A stretch of 64,000 bases of DNA. Origin: Indioceanicola profundi (GTDB lineage Bacteria > Pseudomonadota > Alphaproteobacteria > Azospirillales > Azospirillaceae). The DNA is taken from the NCBI RefSeq assembly GCF_003568845.1, contig NZ_CP030126.1, positions 1,639,001 through 1,703,000 on the forward strand, given 5' to 3'. A program made the translations under genes and the position numbers. Positions 53,628 through 63,782 of this stretch are shown here, piece by piece (position 1 is the first letter of the stretch; every line of letters begins with the position of its first letter). Under the pieces are notes generated by a model. It saw nothing but the letters and a program-made list of their open reading frames with translations. It was not told the origin of the DNA and did not search any database.

Positions 53628-53630
53628 TTA

Positions 53631-54528
53631 TGGGAAGTCTACCATTTTGCCTGACCGATCTCGACTGTGTGCTTGCTGCTGCCTTCGCAACCTTATAGCA
53701 AAGGTACTGGCAAAGTGTTGATTTTCCGCCTCCCGGATCTCCCAGAACCACGATCCGCCGAGCAGAATTAGCTACTTCTTTGTAAGTAAGAGCGAGTAGA
53801 GACTCATCTCCGAGATCGTCAACTGAATGACGCCGAGATATTTCGAGCATTCGAACGCCAGCTGGATTCGGCCTACGCAACGACAGGTGTGGCTCTAGGT
53901 ACAATCGGCTAAGATCCACTATCCTAGCCCCTCTATTTGTTTCAATTCTTATCGACTTAAAACTCGGTACAAGGTGTTTAGCTAAGTTTTGTATTTTCTT
54001 CTGAAAATTTTGTTTTGACGTTGCTTGAGAATTGGAGGGAACTAGCTTAAGCGCAATTTTGGAACGAAGCTTCTGAATTTCTGTCGAGATGGCGCGGAGA
54101 TAGACATGAAGGGCATCGTCTTTAAGCAATACGCGCACGGTTGCACGAAAGGTATTAACAAGGGCGAGAAAAAGCTCATCGGCCCTGTCAGCTCCACAGG
54201 TTTCTGCACATATCGCGGAAAATGCGTACTTTAAGGACTCGCTAGGTACTCCAATTAGGCACTCGTCCATCAACTCAGACAGCAGCGTAGTCTTCATTAG
54301 CTCAGAGATAAATGCCTCTACGTCCTGCGTGTAAGAGCTTTCCCCTCGCAGTAGCGCCTTGCGAAAATGATCGAGCGCCTCCACCAATACGGGGTCATGG
54401 GCAGCCCCATTACGGATCATTTGCTCTACTTTATTTACTTTGACAAACTTCTGAAATGTTACGGATCCGATTTTTTGAATAGACGCACTAATCAGATTTA
54501 TTCCGACTCCTGCGGTAATTGCATCCAT
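53631..54528 (-). pseudogene. NACHT NTPase, 5' part (N-terminal domain and Walker A)
   Basis: ATG 54528 opens 299 codons up to the IS. Residues 1-255 are a helical N-terminal domain (MDAITAGVGINLISASIQKI to DDLGDESLLALTYKE). They are followed by IVVLGDPGGGKSTLCQYLCY, the Walker A motif at residues 263-270. The gene then runs 39 codons into the IS and stops at 53512. With the IS removed the gene would have 963 codons, counting the TAA. NACHT proteins of this size act in bacterial anti-phage defence. Here that is inference from the family. Confidence 0.88.
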
Positions 54529-55106
54529 AGCTACCCTCTTCTTCCTCTTTCGAAAATGCCGTTTTACTACTTAAGGTTACCACTTTCGTGCAGAAGCGCA
54601 AGCTCCGCAATAGCTTTTCCAAGGCAGCGACGTACCGTAGAGTTTATTTTCCTGCGTTCAGATAAATACAGTTTTTTTGCCCATATACAAATGCATAGGT
54701 TTTCAGATATTCAGGCCATAACATGGCGGGCCTGAAGATTGTCATCCCACTCCGTATGCGAATCAGTCCTGTAAATCGACTAATACATTCTGACACTGAA
54801 CTCAGCTTGTCGCATTTTCATTACGCTGAGGTTTTCTCTACCCATGCGGCAGCGGAAGATGCATTTTGAACCAGGATAGTAACGCCTGAATGTTCCGCTT
54901 GGATGTATCTGTGCCGTGGGAATGAGAGGCTACTGCGAACTGCCCCGGATGCATACCTGTACCAGCTACGGCGGGCGCGGCGTGAGTACGCGTGGCGCCT
55001 CGGCAGTCTTCTGGAGAGTTCTGTCTCGTAAATGAAGTCACCAGATGGATGCCGATCCTTGAAGATTATTAAATCCCCTATTGTATCAGCCCGCTCCCCG
55101 CCCCGC
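54529..55106. other. AT-rich upstream region of the NACHT gene, no gene supported
   Basis: The first 200 bp (54529-54740) is AT-rich and should hold the NACHT promoter. From 54740 to 55106 the base composition rises. Short open frames on the minus strand (up to 124 codons at 54821-55195) overlap the next gene and have no recognisable content. No direct repeat or tRNA fragment marking an island end was found. Confidence 0.4.
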
Positions 55107-55541
55107 TCAGCCCTTCGCCAGCTTGGAGAACAGAAGCTGCGCCGGCTGGTCGTAGGCGGCCCAGAGGATGGCGTACTGGCCGAACATCTCGGCAAGGGCC
55201 AGGGCGTCGGCCGGGGGCAGGTCCAGGATCAGGAAGCTCTTCTCCACCGGCCAGTCGCTTTCCTTCGGCGCGCGGTGCTCGGCGGGAAGGAAGTCCAGGT
55301 CCTCCTCCTCCAATATCTCGCGCAGCCGCTTGTTGGCCGCCTGGTTCTCCGCCTCCCCCTTGCGGGCGTTCTCGGGGTTGTAGGCGGTCATGAACACGGC
55401 CTCCGCCGCACCCTTGGCCTCCAGCAGCTTGTCCAGGGCCGGATGCGGGGCGTTGGCGCGCACCGCCACCTCCTTGCCGCGGTCCAGCGCCACATATGTG
55501 GCCGATTCGTAGGAGACGCGGAGGTCCTTGATGCTGGTCAT
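55107..55541 (-). CDS. DUF3293-domain protein
   Basis: The 144-residue protein starts at ATG 55541, overlapping the thiD stop by four bases (ATGA), so it is co-translated with thiD. It includes AEAVFMTAYNPENARKGEAE, then NQAANKRLREILEEEDLDFL, and ends AILWAAYDQPAQLLFS, the DUF3293 pattern. Function is unknown. The tight coupling to thiD may be only operon packing. Confidence 0.82.
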   Translation of the reverse strand: MTSIKDLRVSYESATYVALDRGKEVAVRANAPHPALDKLLEAKGAAEAVFMTAYNPENARKGEAENQAANKRLREILEEEDLDFLPAEHRAPKESDWPVEKSFLILDLPPADALALAEMFGQYAILWAAYDQPAQLLFSKLAKG

Positions 55542-56338
55542 GCGAAGGGCTTCACGGTGTGGCTGTGGTTCAGGGGGCCGTGCCCGTGGCCAAGGCCCGG
55601 CGCGGTGCGGATGGCGATCTCCACATACCGCCGCGCCCGCCCCACCGCCTCCGCCGTGTCCAGCCCCTGGGCCAAGCCGCAGGCGATGGCGCTGGCCAGG
55701 GTGCAGCCGGTGCCGTGGGTATGGGGCGTGTCGATGCGCTCCCCGGCGAAGCAGGTCTCGCCCTCGGCGGTCAGCAGCAGGTCGGTCACCACCGGTCCCT
55801 CCAGATGCCCCCCCTTCATCAGCACGGCCTTCGGCCCGCGGGCCATCAGCGCCTCGCCGGCGCGACGCATATCGTCCACCGTGCGGATCTCATGCCCCAC
55901 CAGCACCTCCGCCTCCGGCGCGTTGGGGGTCAGCACCGCGGCCAGGGGAAGCAGGGCCGACAGCACGGCGGAGGTGGCGCCCTGGTCCAGCAGCCGGTGC
56001 CCGCCCTTGGCCACCATCACCGGATCGATCACCGCCGGCACGCCGGGGGCTATCTGGTACAGCGTCTCCGCCACCGCCTCGATCACCTCCACGGTGGCCA
56101 GCATGCCGGTCTTGACCGCATCCGCCCCGATATCCTCCAGGCAGAGCCGCATCTGCTGCACGATGAAGGGCGCCGGGACCGGGTGGATGCCGTGGACGCC
56201 GCGCGTATCCTGGGCGGTCAGGGCGGCGATGGCGGTCATGGCGTACCCGTCCAGCGCGGTCACCGCCTTGATATCCGCCTGTATCCCCGCCCCGCCCCCG
56301 GAGTCCGACCCCGCGATGATGAGGACGCGTCCCTTCAT
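55538..56338 (-). CDS. thiD: Hydroxymethylpyrimidine/phosphomethylpyrimidine kinase
   Basis: The 266-residue ribokinase-fold enzyme phosphorylates HMP and HMP-P in thiamine synthesis, using the product of ThiC. Motifs: IIAGSDSGGGAGIQADIKAV at the start, DPVMVAKGGHRLL, KGGHLEGPVVTDLL and HTHGTGCTLASAIAC, the anion hole near the C-terminus. It lies downstream of glmM on the same strand, behind a repeat cluster. It is not next to thiC, which is 33 kb away. Confidence 0.96.
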   Translation of the reverse strand: MKGRVLIIAGSDSGGGAGIQADIKAVTALDGYAMTAIAALTAQDTRGVHGIHPVPAPFIVQQMRLCLEDIGADAVKTGMLATVEVIEAVAETLYQIAPGVPAVIDPVMVAKGGHRLLDQGATSAVLSALLPLAAVLTPNAPEAEVLVGHEIRTVDDMRRAGEALMARGPKAVLMKGGHLEGPVVTDLLLTAEGETCFAGERIDTPHTHGTGCTLASAIACGLAQGLDTAEAVGRARRYVEIAIRTAPGLGHGHGPLNHSHTVKPFA

Positions 56339-56374
56339 ATCACTCTCCTGCTCGCCCCCAACCGTCCGCGAGGC

Positions 56375-56529
56375 CACCCTTCGACAGGCTCAGGGTGAGG
56401 ATAGTGGCGTGGGGGAGGCCCCCCAACAAAAGGCCCCGCAACACCCCTCACCCTGAGCCCGTCGAAGGGCCCCCGCAAGCTCCCACGAAAGGACCCCACA
56501 ACACCCCTCGCCCTGAGCCTGTCGAAGGG
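56375..56529. repeat. Three copies of the CCTTCGACAGGCTCAGGG repeat
   Basis: One copy (56375-56400) is in one orientation and two (56446-56469 and 56506-56529) in the other. They share CACCCTGAGC-type and GTCGAAGGG halves and can pair with each other. They fill the gap between glmM and thiD and may form a processing or attenuation structure. Confidence 0.8.
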
Positions 56530-56540
56530 CCTCGCAACGC

Positions 56541-57905
56541 CTACTCCGCAGCCCGGGACACGGCGGCCCGTTCCACCGCCGCGACGATGCTGTCCACCAC
56601 CTGCGCCACCTCCTCGTCCGTCGGCCCCTCCGCCATGACCCGGATCAGTGGCTCGGTGCCGGACTTGCGGATCAGCACGCGGCCCCGGCCGTTCAGCCGG
56701 TCCTCGCCCGCCCGGATGGCGTCCTTCACCTCCGCCGCCTCCAGCGGCGCGGTGCCGGCGGCGAAGCGCACATTCTTCAAGAGCTGCGGCAGCGGCTCGA
56801 ACACCTTCAACACCTCCGAAGCCGGCCGTTCCCACTCCTTCAGGCAGGCCAGCACCTGGAGTGCGGCCAGCAGCCCGTCGCCGGTGGTGGCGAAGTCGGA
56901 CAGGACCAGATGGCCGGACTGCTCGCCGCCCAGGTTGAAGCCATGCTCCCGCATGTGCTCCACCACATACCGGTCGCCCACCGGCGTGCGCGCCAGGCTC
57001 AGCCCCTGCCCCTTCAGCAGCAGCTCCAGCCCCATGTTGGACATCACCGTGGCGACGATCCCGCCGCCCTTCAGCTTGCCGCGCGCCGCCCAGTCGGTGC
57101 CGATCAGGGCCATGATCTGGTCGCCATCGATGCGGTTGCCGTGCTCGTCCGCCAGGAACAGCCGGTCGGCGTCGCCATCCAGCGCGATGCCCAGATCGGC
57201 CTCGTGCTCCACCACCGCCTTCTGCAGGGCGGCCGGGGCTGTGGCGCCGACACGGTCGTTGATGTTGAAGCCGTCCGGCTTGTCGCCGATGGCGATGACC
57301 TCCGCCCCCAGCTCCCACAGCACGCGAGGGGCCACCTTGTAGGCGGCGCCATGGGCGCAGTCGATCACGATGCGCATGCCGTCTAGCCGCAGCCCGCGCG
57401 GGAAGCTGGCCTTCACCTGCTCGATGTAGCGGCCGGAGGCATCCTCCATCCGCTGCGCCCGGCCGAGCTCCCGCTCGCCGGCCAGATCGGGGGCGAAGGG
57501 CCGGCCCATCCGCGCCTCGATCTCCGCCTCCACCTCGTCCGACAGCTTGTACCCGTCCGGCCCGAACAGCTTGATGCCGTTGTCATGGAACGGGTTGTGC
57601 GAGGCGGAAATCATGACGCCGAGGTCGGCGCGCATGGAGCGGGTCAGCATGGCCACCGCCGGCGTCGGCATCGGCCCGACCAGGATCACATCCATGCCCA
57701 TGCTGGTGAAGCCCGCCGTCAGCGCCGGCTCCAGCATGTAGCCCGACAGGCGGGTATCCTTGGCGATGATGACGGTGTGGCGGTGGTCGCCCCGGCGGAA
57801 CTGGAGTGCGGCCGCCATGGCGGCCTTCAGCGCCGTCTCCGCCGTCATCGGCTCCGTATTCGCCTTGCCCCGGATGCCGTCCGTGCCGAACAGCTTGCGC
57901 GTCAT
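56541..57905 (-). CDS. glmM: Phosphoglucosamine mutase
   Basis: The 454-residue enzyme converts glucosamine-6-phosphate to glucosamine-1-phosphate for cell-wall UDP-GlcNAc. It begins [19 protein letters not shown], has the phosphoserine loop [17 protein letters not shown], the metal loop [13 protein letters not shown], the sugar loop [13 protein letters not shown] and the phosphate-binding [18 protein letters not shown] 57905 is used; ATG 57908 is equally possible. It follows folP on the same strand. Confidence 0.96.
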   Translation of the reverse strand: MTRKLFGTDGIRGKANTEPMTAETALKAAMAAALQFRRGDHRHTVIIAKDTRLSGYMLEPALTAGFTSMGMDVILVGPMPTPAVAMLTRSMRADLGVMISASHNPFHDNGIKLFGPDGYKLSDEVEAEIEARMGRPFAPDLAGERELGRAQRMEDASGRYIEQVKASFPRGLRLDGMRIVIDCAHGAAYKVAPRVLWELGAEVIAIGDKPDGFNINDRVGATAPAALQKAVVEHEADLGIALDGDADRLFLADEHGNRIDGDQIMALIGTDWAARGKLKGGGIVATVMSNMGLELLLKGQGLSLARTPVGDRYVVEHMREHGFNLGGEQSGHLVLSDFATTGDGLLAALQVLACLKEWERPASEVLKVFEPLPQLLKNVRFAAGTAPLEAAEVKDAIRAGEDRLNGRGRVLIRKSGTEPLIRVMAEGPTDEEVAQVVDSIVAAVERAAVSRAAE

Positions 57906-58000
57906 CATACCCTCGGAAATTCGGTCTAGCCGCCGCGCGGCCATGGCGGGCGGTTATACCGGAGCGTGCGGCCCCATGCCAGCCCGCGCAGCCATCTGCC

Positions 58001-59104
58001 CTACCCGTGCAGCGCCGCCCACATGGCAACCGCCTGCGCCGTCTCCGCCACGTCATGCACCCGCAGGATCTGCGCCCCCTGGTCCAGCGCCGCCAGCCCG
58101 GCCGCCAGCGACCCGCCCAGCCGCTGCTTCGGCGGCTCGTTCCGCGACAGGCCGGCGATGAAGCGCTTGCGGCTCACCCCGACCAGGATCGGCGCTCCCA
58201 GCGCGTGGAACTGACCGGTATGGCGCAGCAGGTGCAGGTTATGCTCCGCATTCTTGCCGAAGCCGATGCCGGGATCGATGGCGATGGCCTCCCGCGCGAT
58301 GCCGAACGCCTCGGCCGCCTCCACCCGCTCCGTCAGTATGTCGAACACGTCCAGCGTGGGATCGCGGTAGCCGGGGCTGGCCTGCATGGTCTGCGGCTCC
58401 CCCTGCATATGCATCAGGACGACCGGGCACCCGGCCTCCGCCACCACCCGCATGCTCTCCGCATCGCCGCTCAGTGCTGTGATGTCATTGACGATGCGCG
58501 CCCCGGCCGCCAGCGCCCCCCTCATCACCGCGGCATGGCGGGTATCGACGCTGATCACGGCACCTTCCGCCGCCAGCGCCTGGATCACCGGCAGCACCCG
58601 CGCCAGCTCCTCCTCCGGGGCCACGGGCGCCGCCCCCGGCCGGGTGCTCTCCCCGCCGATATCCAGGATGTCGGCTCCCGCCTCCAGCAGCGCCCTGCCA
58701 TGGGCGATGGCGTTCTCCGCTCCCGCAAAGTCGCCGCCGTCGGAGAAGCTGTCCGGCGTCACGTTGACGATGCCCATGACCAGCGGCCGGTCCAGCCGCA
58801 GCCCCGCCCACAGTTTCTGCGGCTGGGCCAGCGCCGCGAGTTGGATCTTCGCCCGCCAAGCGAAAGCCTCCGGCAGCCCTGCGGCCCAGTCCAGCACGGG
58901 CTGGAGCGGCGCCACCGCCCGCAAGGCCCCATCCCCGTGCCGGACCGCCACCTCCGCCATGCCGAAGGCGAAGCGCCCCCCCGCCAGCCGCACCGCCAGT
59001 TCGCTCGCCACAGCACTCCGCGCCACCTCGCCGGTCAGCAGCCCGGCGGGGCGGATGTACAGCTCGGCGGGCGAGGACGGCAGGGGCAGGTCGCGCAGCG
59101 GCAT
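58001..59104 (-). CDS. folP: Dihydropteroate synthase with N-terminal extension
   Basis: This is a 367-residue protein. The core (from about residue 105) has MGIVNVTPDSFSDGGDF, ILDIGGESTRPGA, ISVDTRHAAVM, VNDITAL, VLMHMQGEPQTMQ, AIDPGIGFGKNAEHN and the C-terminal LRVHDVAET. It joins p-aminobenzoate to the pterin in folate synthesis and is the sulfonamide target. The first 100 residues (LTGEVARSAVASELAVRLAG) are an extension found in alphaproteobacterial FolP; its role is not clear. It lies between ftsH and glmM. Confidence 0.95.
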   Translation of the reverse strand: MPLRDLPLPSSPAELYIRPAGLLTGEVARSAVASELAVRLAGGRFAFGMAEVAVRHGDGALRAVAPLQPVLDWAAGLPEAFAWRAKIQLAALAQPQKLWAGLRLDRPLVMGIVNVTPDSFSDGGDFAGAENAIAHGRALLEAGADILDIGGESTRPGAAPVAPEEELARVLPVIQALAAEGAVISVDTRHAAVMRGALAAGARIVNDITALSGDAESMRVVAEAGCPVVLMHMQGEPQTMQASPGYRDPTLDVFDILTERVEAAEAFGIAREAIAIDPGIGFGKNAEHNLHLLRHTGQFHALGAPILVGVSRKRFIAGLSRNEPPKQRLGGSLAAGLAALDQGAQILRVHDVAETAQAVAMWAALHG

Positions 59105-59201
59105 GGCATCGGACTTGTGCAGTAAGGGAAGAGATCAGGTTAACGGCCCGGACCGGGCCGGCATACCCCCGATTTCGGGAAGCACGCCGGCAACCAAAGG
59201 A

Positions 59202-59231
59202 AAAGGCCCCCGGATCGCTCCGGGGGCCTTT
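59202..59231 (-). terminator. Intrinsic terminator between ftsH and folP
   Basis: A perfect 12-bp stem (AAAGGCCCCCGG at 59202-59213, complement at 59220-59231) with a 6-nt loop. On the minus strand it is followed by TCC and TTT. It lies 25 bp after the ftsH stop, so folP probably has its own promoter. Confidence 0.8.
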
Positions 59232-59255
59232 CCATGGTTCGGCGGTTCGCCGTCG

Positions 59256-61193
59256 TCACACGCCCGGCTGCGGCTCCGGCTCGAAACCGCCGGTGTCCTT
59301 TCCGGTGGTCGGAACGGAACCGCGGCGGCCACCCTTCGGCGGCTCGGCCTTCACGGCCGGCGGAGCCTGGGGCGGCTCGGTCCGGACGATGGACTCGCCG
59401 CGGATCAGAGCCTTCACGTCCTCGCCCGACAGCGTCTCGTACTCGAGCAGCGCCAGGGAAATTTTGTGCAGCTCGTCGATATGCTCCGTCAGGATGCGGC
59501 GGGCATGGCCTTCCGCCTCCTCGATGATGCGACGGACCTCCTGGTCGATCAGGTTGGCCGTACCCTCGGACATGTTCTGCTGCTGGGTCACGCTGTGGCC
59601 CAGGAACACCTCCTGCTCGTTGGCGGAGTAGCGCACCCGGCCCAGCTTGTCGGACATGCCGAACTCGGTGACCATGCGGCGGGACATGTTGGTGGCCTGC
59701 TGGATGTCGTTGCCGGCACCCGTGGTCACATATTCCGGCCCGAAGATCAGCTCCTCCGCCACGCGGCCGCCGAACATCATGGCGAGACGGCTTTCCAGCT
59801 CCAGCTTGGAGTAGGTCCACTTGTCCCGCTCCGGCAGGTTCATGGTCACGCCCAGCGCACGGCCGCGCGGGATGATCGTCACCTTATGCAGCGGGTCGCT
59901 GGCCGGCATGTAGAGGCCCACCAGCGCGTGGCCGGCCTCGTGATAGGCGGTCAGCTTCTTCTCCTGCTCGGTCATGACCATGGAGCGGCGCTCCGCACCC
60001 ATCATGACCTTGTCCTTGGCGTTCTCGAAGTCCGCCATGCCGACCACGCGCTTGCCGGCGCGGGCCGCCAGCAGCGCCGCCTCGTTCACCAGGTTCGCCA
60101 GATCGGCACCGGAGAAGCCGGGGGTACCGCGGGCGATCACCTTTGGCTCCACATCCGGCGCCAGCGGCACCTTGCGCATATGGACCTTCAGGATCTTCTC
60201 GCGGCCCAGCACGTCCGGGTTCGGCACCACCACCTGCCGGTCGAAGCGGCCCGGGCGCAGCAGCGCCGGGTCCAGCACGTCCGGACGGTTGGTGGCGGCG
60301 ATCAGGATGACGCCCTCGTTCGCCTCGAACCCGTCCATCTCCACCAGGAGCTGGTTCAGGGTCTGCTCACGCTCGTCGTTGCCGCCGCCGAGACCTGCGC
60401 CACGATGCCGGCCAACAGCGTCGATCTCGTCGATGAAGATGATGCAGGGGGCGTTCTTCTTGCCCTGCTCGAACATATCGCGGACGCGGGACGCGCCGAC
60501 GCCCACGAACATCTCCACGAAGTCGGAGCCGGAGATGGTGAAGAAGGGCACGTTGGCCTCACCCGCCACGGCGCGGGCGGTCAGCGTCTTACCGGTACCC
60601 GGCGGTCCCACCAGCAGCACGCCCTTCGGGATCTTGCCGCCCAGGCGCTGGAACTTCTGCGGGTCCTTCAGGAACTCGACGACCTCTTCCAGCTCCTGCT
60701 TGGCCTCGTCGATGCCGGCGACATCGTCGAAGGTCACGCGGCCGACCTTTTCCGTCAGCAGTCGGGCGCGGCTCTTGCCGAAGCCCATGGCCTTGCCGCC
60801 GCCGCCCTGCATCTGGCGCATGAAGAAGATCCAGACGCCGATCAGCAGCAGCATGGGGAACCAGGACAGCAGGATGCTGACCAGGGTGTTCGGCCCCTCT
60901 TCCGGTACGGAGCTGACGCGGACATTCCGCTCGGCCAGCCGGTCGCCGATGTTGGAGTTGGGCGGCACATAGGTGCTGAAGCTGCGCCCGTCGCTATAGT
61001 GACCAGTGACCTGGTCTCCTTTGATGGTGACGTCGGCAACCGCGCCGCGCTCCGCATCTTCCAGGAGCTGGCTATAGGGGATCACACCCGGCTGGGAGAC
61101 CCGGGTTGACGACGTCTGGAACAAGTTGAACAGGGCCACCAGCAGCAGCCCGATAATGATCCAGAGCGCCAGGTTCTTGCCGAAATTATTCAC
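59256..61193 (-). CDS. ftsH: ATP-dependent zinc metalloprotease FtsH
   Basis: The 645-residue inner-membrane protease degrades unstable membrane proteins and regulators. Two membrane helices (residues about 8-25 and 105-124) flank a periplasmic domain. The AAA module has [30 protein letters not shown] and the second region of homology [20 protein letters not shown]. The zinc site is [12 protein letters not shown] (HExxH). The C-terminus is acidic and Pro-rich. It is placed downstream of tilS, as in many proteobacteria. Confidence 0.98.
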   Translation of the reverse strand: MNNFGKNLALWIIIGLLLVALFNLFQTSSTRVSQPGVIPYSQLLEDAERGAVADVTIKGDQVTGHYSDGRSFSTYVPPNSNIGDRLAERNVRVSSVPEEGPNTLVSILLSWFPMLLLIGVWIFFMRQMQGGGGKAMGFGKSRARLLTEKVGRVTFDDVAGIDEAKQELEEVVEFLKDPQKFQRLGGKIPKGVLLVGPPGTGKTLTARAVAGEANVPFFTISGSDFVEMFVGVGASRVRDMFEQGKKNAPCIIFIDEIDAVGRHRGAGLGGGNDEREQTLNQLLVEMDGFEANEGVILIAATNRPDVLDPALLRPGRFDRQVVVPNPDVLGREKILKVHMRKVPLAPDVEPKVIARGTPGFSGADLANLVNEAALLAARAGKRVVGMADFENAKDKVMMGAERRSMVMTEQEKKLTAYHEAGHALVGLYMPASDPLHKVTIIPRGRALGVTMNLPERDKWTYSKLELESRLAMMFGGRVAEELIFGPEYVTTGAGNDIQQATNMSRRMVTEFGMSDKLGRVRYSANEQEVFLGHSVTQQQNMSEGTANLIDQEVRRIIEEAEGHARRILTEHIDELHKISLALLEYETLSGEDVKALIRGESIVRTEPPQAPPAVKAEPPKGGRRGSVPTTGKDTGGFEPEPQPGV

Positions 61194-61283
61194 GTCACGA
61201 GCCTTTCGTCGACCGCCCCGCGGGTTCTGCCCCCCGGGTGCGGTGCCGTCGCCGGAAACAGATCCCTCGCGGGAAGCTTCCCA

Positions 61284-62627
61284 TTAGATAATCTCCCTGG
61301 CAGGCATGACAACAGAGAACCTCGCACCTGCCGCGGGCACCGGCGCCTCCGGCCCCAATCTGTAGCCTAAGCAACCCGATCCGAGACGCACATAGTTCAG
61401 ATGGGGTACGAGGAGCAGGGTTTGCCCCCCCCTGATCGCCGGAAGCGTGCGACGGACCGACGCGGGCAGTACCCGACCTACCCGAACGATCGGGTCAGAG
61501 GATATCTTTGCCCATCCCTCGGCTTCCAATGCACCCAATGTCACCGTCCGGCTGCCATTCCACTCCAGACGAAACCGCCGGTCCCATACTGCGGTTCCGC
61601 CCGGCGCGACGACAATCGGAGCTTCGACCGATGCCGGCTCTCTTACGATGCGGAGAACCGCGCCAGCTCGGCTGAACAGGCATCCTCCCAGGCTGCCGCC
61701 GCTGAACTCGCCCGCGCCTTCGCGCAGACGGGTCAGAAGCCGCTCCATCCTCTCCCCCCGCGGCGGATAGGGTCTGCCGCCGACAGCTCCGGTCAGCCGC
61801 GACAGGAGGCCGAGGCTGTCCTCGTCGTCCAGGACTCTGAAAACCGCTGCATCCAGTTCAATCCATCCCTCGGGATGAAAGGCCCCATGCCGGGCCAGCA
61901 TCTGCGCCAGCAGATCATCGCGGTCTGCACGGCGACAGCCGGCCTGCCGTGCCGCTTCGGCCAGGGCGGGGACCGGATCCACAGGCTCCGTCGCACGCAG
62001 GCGTCCGCGGGCGAACCGCGTATCGCGATTGGATGGATCGCGGATAAAGGGCTGCCCCCTGACGTCACAGGTCGCCTCCAGCCGTGCACGGAGAACGCCC
62101 AGCACGGGACGGATCAGCCGTAGTCCGGGGCGCTCGCGGATGGACGGCATGGCGGCAAGCCCGTCGGGTCCGCTACGCATGCCCCGCCGGATCAGTACGG
62201 TTTCCGCCTGATCCTCCTGCTGGTGGCCCAATGCCAGATGAAGAATGCCTCTTTCGCGACATTCCTGCTCGAGCAGGTCGTATCGGGCCCCACGTGCCGC
62301 TTCTTGCAGGCCGGTGACGGGCTTGGCTCCTTCCCAGCGGCGAATGACGTGAAGTATGCCGTGAAACCCCATCCACGCGGCAACCTGCTCTGCTTCGGCT
62401 CCGCTGGCCTGCCGCAGACCATGATCCACGGTGATGGCCAACAGACTGCCGCCACGCCGCTGTGCCCAGTCGTGGAGCAGCAAGGCCAAGGCCATGCTGT
62501 CCGGCCCGCCGGAGAGGCCAACCGCCACATGCGGTGCAGCCTCGAACGGCCCTAGCGGCGCCATCAGCCGTTCAAACTCCGCGGAGCTTATCGGCTCGGC
62601 GGGCGGAATGCTGCGGTGTTCAGCCAC
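61284..62627 (-). CDS. tilS: tRNA(Ile)-lysidine synthase
   Basis: The 447-residue enzyme modifies C34 of the AUA-reading tRNA-Ile with lysine. The PP-loop is VGLSGGPDSMALALLLHDWA, then ITVDHGLRQAS and LALGHQQEDQAETVLIRRGM, all diagnostic. The C-terminal half is the less conserved tRNA-binding region. GTG 62627 is used, because it overlaps the cpoB stop by eight bases and no in-frame ATG fits the conserved start. It is an essential gene in most bacteria. Confidence 0.95.
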   Translation of the reverse strand: MAEHRSIPPAEPISSAEFERLMAPLGPFEAAPHVAVGLSGGPDSMALALLLHDWAQRRGGSLLAITVDHGLRQASGAEAEQVAAWMGFHGILHVIRRWEGAKPVTGLQEAARGARYDLLEQECRERGILHLALGHQQEDQAETVLIRRGMRSGPDGLAAMPSIRERPGLRLIRPVLGVLRARLEATCDVRGQPFIRDPSNRDTRFARGRLRATEPVDPVPALAEAARQAGCRRADRDDLLAQMLARHGAFHPEGWIELDAAVFRVLDDEDSLGLLSRLTGAVGGRPYPPRGERMERLLTRLREGAGEFSGGSLGGCLFSRAGAVLRIVREPASVEAPIVVAPGGTAVWDRRFRLEWNGSRTVTLGALEAEGWAKISSDPIVRVGRVLPASVRRTLPAIRGGQTLLLVPHLNYVRLGSGCLGYRLGPEAPVPAAGARFSVVMPAREII

Positions 62628-63543
62628 ACCGCAGCCGGTTCTTCTCCTGCTCGGCACGGCGGCGGATCGTGGTCGGTGCATCCTTGTATTCGCCCGCCAA
62701 CTGCTGGAGCGCCAGGCAGGCGTCTTCCTTCTGGTTGATGGCGCCGAGCGACATGGCGAGCTTCAGCAGGTTGTCCGGCGCCTTGCTGCTCTTCGGATAG
62801 GATTGGTAGCCCTCCGCGAAAGCAACGGCCGCTTCCTTGAACATGCTGCGGACATACAGCGTCTCTCCCAGCCAGTACTGGGCATTGGCTGAGAGTTGGT
62901 GGCCCGGATTGTCCGTCAGGAACTGCTGGAAGGCGGCATGGGCAGCCGCATAGTTCTGCTGCCGCAACAGGCCGAAGGCGTAATCATACTGCTGCTGCGG
63001 CCCGCCGGAGGGCAGGTCCGCCGGTGCGGCGGCTCCGCCCGAGGGTGCAGCTGCCATCGGCGGCAGCGCTTCCCCTGTGGGTTCCGCAGATGGGGATGCC
63101 GGCTGCTGGGCGGAGCCGCCGCCAACAGGCGCTGCCTGTGCGCCGCCGCGACCCTGCTCAAGCTGGGTCAGACGGTATTCCATGTCTGTTGCCAACCGCT
63201 CCAGCTGCTCACGGAGCTGCCCGATCTGGAAGGTAGCTTCCTCATACCGGCCGGTCATGGTCCGGACATCGGTTTCCAGCCGCTGCAGGCGGACTTCGAA
63301 ATCACCAGCGACGCTCGGGGCGATCTGCGCGCCGCCGCTCCCGCCGCCGCCCTGACGGGTCCCGCCCCCGCGGTAGACCTCGCGGCTGAGGGTCTGGACT
63401 TCGGTTTCCAGCCGGTTGAGACGATTCAGCAATTCGCGCATGTCGCCGCTCTGCGCCTGGGCGGCGGGAGCGAGCAACGCAATGGCCAGCAGGGGAGCCG
63501 CGAGGGCGACGCCGGCAAGGCGGGAACGGGTCTTGATCTTCAT
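62620..63543 (-). CDS. cpoB: Tol-Pal system protein CpoB (YbgF)
   Basis: From ATG 63543 the product has 307 residues. A signal peptide ends APAAQAQSG. Then comes a coiled coil (MRELLNRLNRLETEVQTLSR, and MEYRLTQLEQ), a Pro/Ala/Gly linker, and C-terminal TPR repeats (DYAFGLLRQQNYAAAHAAFQ, YWLGETLYVRSMFKEAAVAF, DNLLKLAMSLG). It couples peptidoglycan synthesis to outer-membrane constriction through TolA. It lies between pal and tilS in the standard order. Confidence 0.95.
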   Translation of the reverse strand: MKIKTRSRLAGVALAAPLLAIALLAPAAQAQSGDMRELLNRLNRLETEVQTLSREVYRGGGTRQGGGGSGGAQIAPSVAGDFEVRLQRLETDVRTMTGRYEEATFQIGQLREQLERLATDMEYRLTQLEQGRGGAQAAPVGGGSAQQPASPSAEPTGEALPPMAAAPSGGAAAPADLPSGGPQQQYDYAFGLLRQQNYAAAHAAFQQFLTDNPGHQLSANAQYWLGETLYVRSMFKEAAVAFAEGYQSYPKSSKAPDNLLKLAMSLGAINQKEDACLALQQLAGEYKDAPTTIRRRAEQEKNRLRCG

Positions 63544-63696
63544 GATCGTCTGCATGCCCGGAAGTGACTGGACCGGCCGGAAGCGTAGCGTCCGCCGGTA
63601 AACAGAGGAAGACTAACGCCCCGAAAGGGACAGATTATGGCATTTACGCCACAGAAACGGCCCCGCAGGCATTTCGGCCATCCTGAAACCAAAGAA

Positions 63697-63722
63697 GCGC
63701 CGCCCGGTTTCCCGGACGGCGC
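63697..63722 (-). terminator. Hairpin between pal and cpoB
   Basis: An 11-bp stem with one G-T wobble (63697-63707 with 63712-63722) and a GAAA tetraloop on the minus strand, followed by TTCTTT. It could be a partial terminator or attenuate cpoB after pal. Confidence 0.7.
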
Positions 63723-63782
63723 CTCCCTGATCATGACGCGGCGTTCGTACGCTGCGGCACCGAGTGACTGATCCAGTACGGA

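Noticed and set aside
54821-55195. 124-codon minus frame between the NACHT gene and DUF3293
   Set aside because: It starts inside the DUF3293 gene, and has Arg/Ser-rich composition and no recognisable content.
58386-61109. 907-codon open frame antisense to folP and ftsH
   Set aside because: Shadow of two conserved genes; no recognisable domain and biased composition.
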